Part shown: positions 33,406 through 44,259 of the stretch, piece by piece
Layout of the letters: the number at the start of each line of letters is the position of its first letter
How positions within the stretch are numbered: the stretch's first letter is position 1
DNA from: Charina bottae
Lineage: Eukaryota > Chordata > Lepidosauria > Squamata > Charinaidae
Length of the DNA stretch: 64,000 bases
Direction of reading: 5' to 3'
NCBI GenBank assembly: GCA_023362775.1
Contig: JALMGJ010000003.1
Location: forward strand, 47,013,916-47,077,915
Made by a program: the position numbers and the translations under genes
The notes under the pieces: model-generated
What the model saw: only the letters and a program-made list of their open reading frames with translations
Database searches by the model: none
Told to the model about the DNA's origin: nothing

Positions 33406-33672
33406 CAGAGCTTTCCAAACTTTTCATGTTGGTGACACACTTTTTAGACACGCATCATTTCGCGACACACTCTTACAGCAGGGCACAAGGCAGGCACTAG
33501 GACCTGTGCAGAATCACAGCAGGTTTGGAGGCAGCAAGGCACAAGGCAGGCACTAGGACCTGCACGGAATCCTGGCAGGGCTCGGAGGCAGCAGCAGCCA
33601 CAACACACCCAGACACTGCAGCCGTGTCACCCAGACACTAACGTGTCCCAACACACAGTTTGGAAAGCTCTG
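33406..33672. mobile_element. hAT MITE, family 'GGAAAGC', short copy
   Basis: Ends CAGAGCTTTCCAAACTTTTC / CACACAGTTTGGAAAGCTCTG (outer 14 bp inverted). Perfect 8-bp target duplication atctatat at 33398-33405 and 33673-33680. The interior has an imperfect tandem duplication 'gcacaaggcaggcactaggacctg'. Near-identical in sequence to the split copy at 40390. Confidence 0.93.
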
Positions 33673-33879
33673 ATCTATATGGTTATTATCCTTTGTTTTA
33701 TTTTTACACAATGTAGGGCAAAGTTAACTGAAAAATACATTGGGAAGAAAAGTTTCAGACATTTCTAAACTCTATAAATGATGTATACATGAAAGAAAGC
33801 TAGCCTTTGCAATGTTTTTCCCTATAATAAATATGGTATAAATAATATAATATAATATAATATTAAATAAATAAATAAA

Positions 33880-34220
33880 GGGTGTGGTGGCTCAGCGGGT
33901 AAGGCGCCAGGCTTGTCGATCGGAAGATCGCAAGTTCGGAGGTTCGAATCCCTAGCCCCGCGTGACGGAGTGATCTCCCACACTAGCTCCAGCTCTTGCC
34001 AACCTAGCAATTCGAAAACATGCAAGTGCAAGTAGATGAATAGGTACCACTTTGGTGGGAAGGTAACAGCGTTTTCCGCACGCGTCATGCGGCCACATGA
34101 CCGTGGAAGCGTCTTCGGACAACGCTGGCTCTTCGGCTAACAAACGGAGATGAGCACCGGCCCCTAGAGTCGGACACGACTGCACAAATGTGCGGGGGGA
34201 ACCTTTACCTTTTTTTTTTT
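33880..34220 (+). mobile_element. tRNA-derived SINE with CCTTTA tail, copy 3
   Basis: Full head-to-tail copy ending CCTTTACC plus a T run. The hairpin AGTCGGACACGACT is intact. Flanking duplication not clear because of the AT-rich left flank. Confidence 0.9.
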
Positions 34221-36970
34221 TACTAACTATGAAATTGCTAATATTGATATTTCTATTTTCTCCACAAATACTCTGTACCACAAATATCTTACTCATTAAA
34301 CTATGAAGTGGAGATGACCATGTAAATATATAGAAAACCTAGTTTTGCCCTCTGAATGTAAGAGGATCACATACTGGTCTCCCCGGCTTCATGCTTAAAG
34401 GTTGGATCATGCTGTCTTTTCAGAGATCTTTTAAAAAATATTGCTGTACTTCAGAGTTCCCAGGTGGATATTACAAAAAGGAAATTATGTGACTTAACGA
34501 GCCACATCTTTAAGATGACTATAAGCCACCCATCAAAACAGGTTTGTTTCAGGGCAGCTGCCACGTCTGTATTTTAGGCTGAAAGTGCAAGATCAGAGGC
34601 TTTCCCTTCCCCTCTCACTGTTTAAAACAGTAAATAGCTCTGTCGAATTTACACGTTATAAAGCCACATCCCTGCCAGAGAAAAGATGTTTAAGTAACTG
34701 CATGTAATGAAGATGGAAGGGCAGTACAAATGGGGTATTTACCCACTCATGGAAAGAGCACAAGCCCATGCAGGTTACTTTTGATGAATGCTTCTGTTAC
34801 TTAAAGTGAGTAGAATTCTCCCTAGTGATGGGATCCTGATAAGGCATGTTAATTCTTCCTTTTTGTTAAACTGCCCATTGAGGAGCTGAGAATGCTAAAT
34901 CCATTATCTCTTTTCTTTTGTCACCAGAGGCATGTATCAGCAGCAGCAGATTATTTCCCTTGTCTCCATTTATCTTCAATGAGTTTATAGACCAAGTCTG
35001 CACCTAGACTTCAGATTTAGGAGGAATTATAATTGGACCAGCTCCTTACAGTTTTGTCCAATCTAGCTCAAAAAAAAATTCATCTAATTTTCAATTCTGC
35101 TCATATGAAGACAAACTCTTCTTCAAACTGAGCTTACTTCATTATGTTTTCTTGGCAGCAAATCAGAAGTGGTTTGCCACCTTCTGGGATGGTTTCCTGA
35201 CTTCCCAATTTAGACTACAGCTCTGGGATTTTCTGGCAGTCTCCCATCTAAGTGCTAAACCAGGTCTAGCCCAGCTTAGCTTTTCAAAATCAGTTAAAGT
35301 CTGCAGGCTGCTACCACCTGCTGTCCTTGTTCATATTAGCTTATCCTGAACTAGCATCTTAAATTAGTTCAGTCTCCTAGATCAAAATGGATCAGTTTCT
35401 TAAAAATTACATCTTCTTATACAGCATCTCTCTGAATATGGCTACTGTATCTATAGAAACACATCGTGCATTTACCATTTCCTTGAGAAGCTGTGTTCCA
35501 CCATTTTTAAAATGAGAAGAGATACAGACTATATTTGAGTAGAAAACATAACTGATTAAATATCTAGATGTCTTATATTTTCTCAAAGTAAATAAATCAG
35601 AAGTGATCAGTTATAAGTAAGTGAATAATAAAATACAGTATGTACACTATTGCAAGAAGAAAGGGATGTTGGCTTGAAAAACAGCAAAGGCAAGTTGTAA
35701 TAATGTAAAATTTTAGAAAATGTTAAAGCAAATACAACTGAAAATAAGCAAGATGGTGAATTAGCTCCTCTCCAATTACCAGTATATTACTATGAAGCTC
35801 AGTTAACTAATAAGAATCATTAGAGAAGATCAGGCAAGATACATAACATCACAGTGATTTTTTGAACAACATATGATTAAATTGCCCTCAAAGTATTTAC
35901 CGTAGGCGAGAGAAAAAGAGTTGAAAATATAATTGTATAATAATGGAATAGAAAAAGCAATTTTGAATGTTTGGAATAAATTAAATCTCCTCCTTGGCAG
36001 CAGATTAATACTATATAAAGGAGTTGATGGCAGTTTATGAACCTTTGGGGCACAGTCCTAATTGGAATATATTGAAAAAGAAACTAAAATCTATCAATCA
36101 GAATCTTCAAAGAGGAAATAGGAGGCATATTTGTTAAGGCTTAGGTGTTGTATAACTTGGGAAGATGACAGCATTCAATGAAATTAGTAGAATACTTATG
36201 GAAAATAAAAGAAATAAATAATGGAGAAAGATTATCTGTTTTGTTCCCAGTCCCTACCTACTAGTGTTATAAAGGAATCAAGTTATTATTGCTATAATAA
36301 TTAAGTAGTGTAAAAAAATGTAACAGTGAGTTTAACAAATAGATATCAGGCAATACCTAGAGATATACTGGATTTACTTGGATAAGATTGCTATCTTATG
36401 TTAACTTCAGAAAGAGTTACTTTAATGTATCTCTGCTAATGAATTAATAGTCTGGCAATGTGGACATGCAAATAACCACATTTAATCAAAATGCTGATGT
36501 TAGAATATGTGCATGGCCAGTATTATACACACCAGCGCTGTTGTAGAATTTTGTTGTATTGGAAACAAATATTTTAAAAGAGAACAAAGTTTATAGCAGT
36601 GTCCTTAGCCCAGGAAAAAGCAATACCATTAGGCGAAATGAAAGAACTTCATTCAAAATATGAAATGAAGCTAATATATATTAATTGGCAGCTGTTATGA
36701 TTTTTGTTATGCAATTTTGGAAATAAAATAAAGAGTACTCAAGTAATGGAAAAATAAATCTTGGTGAACAATTAACATTTTGAAATTAACATGTTCATAT
36801 TTCAAGTCTGGGCAAAATATGTATAAAAGGTCTATTTTCTTTTTATTGTCAAGATTTGCCAGCTACTTTGAGACATCTATTTATAATTAAGAACTAATGT
36901 ACTCCTGAACATATGCTCAGAAACTTATTTTCAGTACCAGAGCTATGCTTATGATCTTTTCAGCCATAAG
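34221..36970. other. intergenic unique DNA
   Basis: No gene recognised. 34380-35000 is unusually free of repeats and of moderate GC. 36000-36840 is AT-rich and may contain an old LINE, not assignable. Confidence 0.45.
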
Positions 36971-36971
36971 T

Positions 36972-37015
36972 TCATCATTGTTCAGTTGCTTCCAACTCCT
37001 TGTGACCTGATAGGC
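36972..37015 (-). mobile_element. diverged Bov-B/RTE tail fragment
   Basis: 'attgttcagttgcttccaactccttgtgacc' is a mutated version of the Bov-B 3' end in antisense. Very short. Confidence 0.4.
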
Positions 37016-37424
37016 ATCATTTCACCAGTCTTGTCTGCCACTAACTGCTCCTTTCAGTTGTATTTAGTGATAGTATCTAGCTACTTTGTCTACTGTTAGC
37101 TTTCAGTTTTCCCAGTATCAAGGTAATCTCTGTTTTCTAAAAAATGTAAGCTTCAGCTTCATTAGTAGTGCTTCTAGTCCGTAGTCTGGGTTTATTCATT
37201 TAGCATCAGATGATTGATTCTTCTTGCAGACCAAGGTAGTCTCAACAACTTTCTCCAACACCAAAACTCAAAAGTGAGGGGGAAGGAGCCATGGAATTTC
37301 TAGTCTGAAGGCATGACACAATAACAACTATGTCTCTGTAGTCCAAAAGCTTAAATAAAGGAAGGTGTGCACCCATTGTATGGTCCCAACTACGTAAAGA
37401 AAAGGAAGGAACATACAAACTTAG

Positions 37425-37648
37425 ATGTCTATGAAGGTTCTCAGTCATCCAGGTGGAATTGTCTGTAGCTTGAATCATGTCAACTGGATTTCCAGACCTA
37501 GCCCCAGGTGTAAGGGCACACAGCTACCTAGAAACATATTTAGGATTCCCTTACCAACTTTGCTCAGACTGAAGAAGCTCCTTGGATAAGGAGCGAAACG
37601 TTTCCACTGAGAAAATAGAAATCCAGTTGACATGATTCAAGCTACATA
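37425..37648 (+). mobile_element. Penelope-like repeat with hammerhead and inverted arms, copy 2
   Basis: The hammerhead unit is flanked by perfect inverted arms: tgtagcttgaatcatgtcaa... ending at 37492 and its reverse complement at 37618-37646 (29 bp). The left arm extends further outward, and that extension is present in inverse at the right of copy 1 (17010-17210), so full arms were at least 60 bp. Inverted terminal-repeat arrangements are typical of Penelope-like elements. No RT or GIY-YIG frame remains. Confidence 0.7.
37561..37611 (+). ncRNA. hammerhead ribozyme candidate 2
   Basis: CUGAAGA (37569-37575), a perfect 7-bp stem II GCUCCUU/AAGGAGC with loop GGAU, GAAAC and a GUU cleavage triplet. 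Compared with copy 1 a U-to-C change in stem II turns a G-U into a G-C pair, preserving the helix. Confidence 0.75.
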
Positions 37649-39120
37649 CAAGCTTAGAGTGAGTCAGATCACTGGCTGGCTTGATCAGGAATTGTCAACA
37701 CTGATGGCAGTGTTGGCAGCCCATGATTTCAGGTAGGATTTCTTTCTCTCACTTCTGCCAGGACAGCCTTCTGAACACAAATAATACACCCTGTATATTG
37801 ATTATAGCAATCCAACTGCACTGTAAACAGGGTTAACTGTGCCCAAGTGAACTAGCATATGTAGCTATGGATTTTGTTTAAACTGGTATTTTGCAGGCCA
37901 AACATAAAATCCTCCTCTCCTTTTGTCTGTGAGTGAAATGAACATCTTGAGCAGGCCAAGGCAGATGGCTGAAGCTCGGTAGGTGCTGCAGGAAAAACTG
38001 GCTGTGTTCCATTTGCATGGTTTGACCAACGTATTTTAGCACAGGGACCCTTTTACCTAATGCTTATTGAGAAGTCTGTGCACAGTTGTGGCACAGCCAA
38101 ATTAGGTGACATTGTAATAGTGGTAGACATTTTATCACAACCCTTTATCTACTAACTAATCCGACAGATGGCTTTTATCGTATAGCTCATTTAGCTAATG
38201 TTCCTAAAATACTGGACTGCCCTCTAATGAAAAAGTGCAGAAGGCTACAAATTGTCAAAGTGCCCGCTGATCCCATGACAAGTGATAAACAGTTGCAAAA
38301 AGTTAACATAAATAAATAAAAACCAACCCTGATTTAAAGATGTTATAAACCATAGGAAATAAAAATCGAGATAGTCACATCTGTCTTTATCATTTCTGTT
38401 CCTCTGATTCAAGTTTTTTTTTTTTTAATTTGCATGCATGTCTCATAGACAGTGAGCTCAAGAGCCAGCTTGCGTTACTGGAGAATGCCTGCTTGTTTTA
38501 GATGCTAGAATCACGGATGTCCAGGAATTACACTCTACTAACAAGCAAATATCTTCTGACATGATCAGTCCTAGTGTGCCCCAAATAAATTCTTGTTTCT
38601 AGAACCTAGAATTAAAGCTAACTGGTAGCATGCTGAAATAGAAGAGAAAATGTCCCCTGAAAATTCTATAAAGTAAAAGCAAGATCTTTTGACAAATGGA
38701 AAAAGGGAGTCATAAGAAGCATTCAAGAGGCCACATTCTTTTCAGTCAACTCTTGTAATGTCAATACTTCTGTAATTGCAATTTCAAAAGTATTGACATT
38801 AAAAACAAGCCACTGCAAATACATTCCAGCAGTTCCATCTTATAAATGTTATTTACCTTATTAGGTTTTAGGAAATGATTAAAAACAGAACTATTTAAGA
38901 GGGCCTTTCATGTTTGAATGCAACCATCTAGCCATTTATTTCTTATTGTTTATTCACTCTTAATTGGAAAGTATATTTTTATGTGATTTTGATTTTTGAC
39001 CATTTGATTCCTCAGAAGACATTTTATTGAAATATAAAAAATAAAATACAGGAGGGAAAACCTCTGGAAGAATTATGTAACTGGGAACAACTGCTGAGAA
39101 GGTCCACTCTGTTGTCCTTG
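37649..39120. other. intergenic unique DNA
   Basis: No gene or repeat recognised. 38030-38330 is repeat-free with mixed composition (possible conserved non-coding element, unverified). Confidence 0.45.
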
Positions 39121-39128
39121 CCATAGAT

Positions 39129-39356
39129 CAGGGGTGGGGAACCTTTTTTCTGCCAAGGGCCATTTGGATATTTATAACCGGGGACCGGGGGAGTGGGGGC
39201 GGGGGTTTCTGGGATTTCCACGGACTGGGGACCGGAGTTTGCAGGCAGGAGCCAATCACAAGCACTGGGGGCGGGGTTTGCGGGCGGGAGCCAATCGTGT
39301 GGAAGGGGCGGGGTTTGCGGGCGGGAGGCCTGTGGGCCTGACGTTGCCCACCCCTG
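39129..39356. mobile_element. hAT MITE with GC-box/CCAAT modules
   Basis: Ends CAGGGGTGGGGAACC / CGTTGCCCACCCCTG. Perfect 8-bp target duplication ccatagat at 39121-39128 and 39357-39364. The interior has about 2.5 module copies (GGGGCGGGGTTTGCGGGCGGG, GAGCCAATC). Termini differ from the 24706 and 31391 families. Confidence 0.93.
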
Positions 39357-39589
39357 CCATAGATAGCCACAACTTGACAACACATCCTCCACGTATGGAG
39401 ACAGAGAGTGGATATTAAGCCATGGAAACCTTTAAAACCAGCTTCACAGGGGAAAACAGGCTGGGAAACTGAAATAGACACAGCATACACTAGCTGTAGA
39501 ATAGTAATGAACTTAGTTCCAGTTATTGCTCAACCAACCAAATTCTAGAAGAAACTACAATGAGCAATCAGCCTTCAAAGACCAACTTA

Positions 39590-39680
39590 CATATTTATTT
39601 ATTTATTTTATTTATTTGTCATACTTCTACCACCCATACAACATCTCGTATTATGACGACTCTAGGCGGTTTACATATAG
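39590..39680 (-). mobile_element. L2-type LINE 3' UTR tail
   Basis: 'tttatttatttatttgtcat...gactctaggcggtttacata' is the antisense 3' end of the L2 family seen at 44.1 and 52.3 kb. Confidence 0.6.
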
Positions 39681-39850
39681 CCCATTTCAGAAGTCTGTCC
39701 TGAGGGTAAATATAGCATGGATAATTGAGAAGCATTTGCTTGCTTCTGCATAAAAATGATCAAGGACAAAATGTTACATCCATTTTAAGAAACACCACTG
39801 AAAGATTATGAAAGATAATGGATGATTTCAGGGGTTTTGTTCATTTGTGT

Positions 39851-39965
39851 CAGCGTTTCTCAACCTCAGCAGCTTTAAGAAATGTGGACTTCAACTCCCA
39901 GAATTCCCCAGCCAGCATGCATGGAAATCCATACATCCTAAAGTTGCTGAGGTTGAGAAACACTG
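39851..39965. mobile_element. hAT MITE with CCCAGAATTCC core
   Basis: Long inverted ends CAGCGTTTCTCAACCTCAGC / GCTGAGGTTGAGAAACACTG (18 of 20 pairs). Flanking octamers atttgtgt and gtttgttt match at 6 of 8. The interior has ACTTCAACTCCCAGAATTCC and CCAGCATGC, resembling the ZNF143-type motif. Confidence 0.8.
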
Positions 39966-40389
39966 GTTTGTTTCACTTAGATGTTGCTACATATCTAGTT
40001 TCAGCTTCTGTTTATGTCCACTTTGTAGTTACATTTAAATTTTTGTGGGAAGGTCTGGATATATTAATGGAATATTATATAGTAAGTGTTACACAGAAGT
40101 ATAATTCTTATAGAAAATAAATGCAAGTGTTATGTATTTCTACTCTGTAATTAAGAGTCTACAGAAGAAAATAGTACTATTTTTTTCCTGCTTCGTCCAT
40201 CCTGAAATCTAAAAAGAAGGGAAAATTGAATGTTTCCTGACTGAATGGAAAAGTCAGTGGATTTATACCTGTCTTCCGAATTTACTTTGAATGTATTCTA
40301 ATTTATTTTAAAGAAAAACTACAATGTTATCAAAAGGTAATTGATAGAAACAGACTGTCAAAACAATTTAGCCAACTATTATACTAGTA

Positions 40390-41127
40390 CAGAGCACTTT
40401 TCATGTTGGTGACACACTTTTTAGACATGCATCATTTTTTGTTGTTTTATAAAATTTGTGATCAGAGTTATGGAAACTCCAAGAGACAAGCTTGTAGTAA
40501 AAATGTTGCTTTATTTAAAAACAAAGAAAACGAAACTAAGCTTTTCTTCAGCCGAAGAGCACATGGCTGATTAACATAGCTATTTACATTTTAGAAACAC
40601 AATGAGCAGAGCAGTAGCAGAGTAGAGAGAACAAAAGGCATTTACATTTTAAACCTTAACTTGAGCAGCATCTGATTGGATAGGATCTAGCATGTGACCA
40701 AAACACCTAGGCAACAGATTCCCAATATGGGCAAAACTCAAACAGGTAATTCTGATTGGCTTAAACTCCCAGACTAGCTGGCTCCAAAGGGTAAATTAAC
40801 ATTCCTGAGGAAGGGGGGTAAACATGTGCTCCTGAGCCCAAACAGGAAAAGTTTTTGAGGCCTGGCTTTTTAAAAACTCAGCCCCATATTCTACAGACAT
40901 AAAAAATATATGCAACATCATTTCGCGACACACTCTTACAGCAGGGCACAAGGCAGGCACTAGGACCTGCACGGAATCACAGCAGGTTTGGAGGCAGCAA
41001 GGCACAAGGCAGGCACTAGGACCTGCGTGGAATCCTGGCAGGGTTCGGAGGCAGCAGCAGCCGCGACACACCCAGACACTGCAGCTGACACACTAACGTG
41101 TCGCGACACACAGCTTGGAAAGCTCTG
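40390..41127. mobile_element. hAT MITE, family 'GGAAAGC', split by a solo LTR
   Basis: Ends CAGAGCACTTTTCATGTTGG / ...CACAGCTTGGAAAGCTCTG. Perfect 8-bp target duplication tactagta at 40382-40389 and 41128-41135. Removing 40438-40923 restores a short element like the one at 33406-33672. Confidence 0.9.
40438..40915 (-). mobile_element. solo LTR (retroviral or LTR-retrotransposon type)
   Basis: About 478 bp between direct copies of catcattt (40430-40437, 40916-40923). On the minus strand it runs TGTTGCATAT... to ...AAAACAACA, with TGTTG/CAACA inverted ends, CCAATCAG boxes and a polyadenylation signal TAAATAAAGC about 60 bases before the end. No internal coding sequence: a recombined solo LTR. 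Family not identified. Confidence 0.7.
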
Positions 41128-41135
41128 TACTAGTA

Positions 41136-42610
41136 CTTGTATTTACATGAGCTGTTATAAAGCCCTTTTCATACTGTTATTTTAAATTAAGTTGCATATA
41201 ATATTGTTCATTTTGTTATGTTATTATAGTATTTGATATGTGGTTATTTGTATAAAATGAGGATCTTTTTCTTATTGTTTACATTACCAGAGCACTTTTT
41301 TAAAAGTCCAGCTTCTTGAACCGGATAATTTTTGCCTTTTTTTGGTGGTTAGTCAGGACCATTTCTCGGTTCGCTTAATCCTGGAATCTGAACAGGAGCA
41401 TCCTACAAAAAGGTGCACAGTTTGAGAATGAGATACAAATAGGCTAAGATTACATTGTGGTGCATTTGCAAATGACTGTAACACTATCTTGTATGTACTC
41501 AAATAGCCATAAATGGAGTTGTTAAAAGATTGTTCTTTGGAAAAAAAATGATTATTGCCTAAACCACACACATTAAACCAGAATTGAAACAACATTCATA
41601 AAAATTGAAATCCTGGCAGCGTATGCCAGGCTACTTCCCATCCACACAAAAAGGGAGACAAGTATTTTGGTGTGTACATTGTGACAGTTTTCTATTATAG
41701 AGAGCTACTATAAGAATTTGCCAGGAAGGAGGAGAAGCAGAACACGCTCAAGAGGGCAGAGAATATGAATTGGCATGTACTTTCTTCCCTGGTCTTATGA
41801 ATAGCAAGCATATTGATTTGATCATAAATAAAGATGCATTTCTAATATGATAGTTGAGATACAATTATTAAAAGCTCTTGGCCTTATTAAATAAATTGCA
41901 ACATGAATGTAGAAGACTAAATGCAGATGTGTACCAACCAGCATATTAGCATTTTTAAAAAATGATGAACAGGAATGCGAAGGAGAACAAAGGCTTCATT
42001 TCGCAAAGCATGAGCAACGAATGAGGATGTGGTAATGAGACATCCTATTAAATTCAGCTGGAGATTGTCTTTTTCTTCTTCTATTTTTAAAAGGCTATCC
42101 AGACGCACAAATCTGGGTTTTTCAAAGGCAAAGTTGGAGGGTGGATGTTTGTATGTATGTAAGAGGAAGAAGCCTTCATAGACAAGGCTACTGCTGCCGA
42201 AGAGGACCTGGGTTGACCTTGGCTTTTTCCCAGCATTTCTGGCTTGGAAAAAAAATGAAGAAGACTTCCGTATTCGACAACCCTTGTAAAGTAGCTAAAT
42301 TAGCTGCAACAGGACGGTATAATGAGAAATTTGGACTGTAAATGCTGTTCTGTACTTGTCATATAGTCATGTTTATTGCAAGTTTGCATTTACTTTGTAC
42401 TCATTGAATTGCATTTAATATTTGAATTAGCTGATCAGGTTTGGAAGCAGTTTTTTTTAAAATCACATTTTAACAAGTTGTTTCTTATTGTGAGCTGCTT
42501 TAAGTCTTTAAGTCTATGGTGACCGAAATCAAATAAGAAAGCCTCTCTCCTGAAGTTAAGTTTTGGGCAGAGAAAAGAAATAAAGTCATAATTGTCGTTA
42601 GAAGGACACT
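41136..42610. other. intergenic, nothing recognised
   Basis: AT-rich unique DNA; no gene or repeat recognised. Confidence 0.5.
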
Positions 42611-42616
42611 GTGAGA

Positions 42617-43005
42617 TAGGCTGACCATATTTCAGGATGGCAAAATGGGACGGGGTCTTATGTAATATTCCGTATTCATGAAAAAGACAGGGGTCCCCTC
42701 CCCCCAGTCCACGCGATTGGCTCCCGCCTGCAAACCCAGCCCCCCGGTGCGATTGGCTCCCGCCTGCAAACCCCACCCCCGGTCCACGTCACTGGCTCCC
42801 GCCTGCAAACCCGGCCCCCTGGTCCGCGCGATTGGCTCCCACCTGCAAACCCCACCCCCACCCCCGGTCCACGCTCCGGCTCGGATCCTCCTTCTGCACC
42901 ATTCCTGCTGGGTTTGAAAAAATTGAGATTTTTATGAAAACGATGGGACGGTTGAAAAATGCTAAAAATATGGGACTGTCCCATTCAAAACGGGACGTAT
43001 TTAAT
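42617..43005. mobile_element. DNA-transposon-like MITE with GC-box/CCAAT modules
   Basis: The left end GCTGACCATATTTCAGG and the right part GGGACTGTCCCATTC + AAAACGGGACGTAT resemble the two ends of a 'gaccatacgtccc' MITE, both mutated. Inside, 42700-42875 holds about four antisense copies of the GAGCCAATC...GGGTTTGCAGGCGG module. Target duplication not readable. Confidence 0.5.
42700..42875 (-). promoter_or_regulatory. tandem GC-box/CCAAT modules
   Basis: Four copies of a unit of 33-40 bp, on the plus strand GATTGGCTCCCGCCTGCAAA followed by C-rich spacers, that is GAGCCAAT plus GC-box on the minus strand. Same module as at 24.8, 33.0 and 39.3 kb. Confidence 0.55.
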
Positions 43006-44040
43006 TGAATGTTGTAATAATTTCCCTTAAAGACTATGAACTGACTTTTCTGCAGAGAGTAAGTATATACTCCACTCCATGAAGAAGGTTCCTCTATATA
43101 TCTTTAAAATGGCAACAGTCTGGAAGAATACTGAGGGCAGTAACTCAGAGCAGGTCTCACCCTGGTCTGTTATTTGGATGGGGGATAACTGGGTTAAAAA
43201 ATTGGAAATGGGAGATGACAGAACAATTATCTATACATATGGGATTGTTCAATTAATGTTCCATTTTGGATTTATATTCACAACATTGTTAAGGGTGTTA
43301 CAAAGTTCATTATAGTTTAAGGTGTGATTATGCATTTGAATTATATACCAAAATTTGGAACTCATCACTGTGAGAAGACTTATGGGAATATTGTGCTTGG
43401 GGGTAGCAAAGAAGATAATTATTCAATGTTGAAAAGATAGAATTACTCTGGATTTGCAATCCTTAATTACAGATATGTGCTTAATTCTGTTTCTAAACTA
43501 GTACTTTATTGATGGGATGGAAAGATGAATACTTTAATGATTTATTTAAAGCTGAATGATATCTTCTGTATGCAATATAATATATTTGCGGGGAGGGTTG
43601 CACATAACATAATAAAAACGAAAAGCAAAGCAAAACAGCTATAATTATAATCTTGGTTAGTTTGCAGTACTGCTGAAATCAGTTAAATGAATTTTAAAAA
43701 ATTAAAAACAGCATTACCAAAGTATGGAGTAAAAAAATAAATAAATGGCAAAACATTAAAATAAGTTGAACTTTAACTATGGATAATTAAAGATCAATTA
43801 AGAATTTTAAAGTTACATACATCTCACATTTCTCATAAACAGGAAAGTTATAGTTATCTTGCATGAAGTCAACAATGATTTGAGTCTTAATCAGGAGCTA
43901 TTCTGGTTGCTACGTGGGGCCATGCCAATGATCCTATCTAACATCCTTGTGGGTACCCTGGGATGCACGAAAAATTCTCAAATTAAAATTTTAGAACTGT
44001 GATATGTAGATTTTGGGAAATCATTGTCTACTAAGGCCAT
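43006..44040. other. intergenic, nothing firmly recognised
   Basis: AT-rich; 43074-43640 has a loose resemblance to L1-type 3' sequence, not assignable. Confidence 0.4.
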
Positions 44041-44259
44041 AAATCTAAATAGCCAAATTTTTATTTATTTATTTAATTTATTCCCCGCCCATCTCCCATA
44101 CAAGGGACTCTGGGCGGGTTACAATAATTAAAACTTAAAGATTTAAAATTTTTAAAACCATACAAGATAGAAAATATATAAAAAATATATCCAATATAAA
44201 ATCAAATCAAATCAAATCAAATCCAAGATGGATTGGAGACCGTAGCACAGGTCATATTG

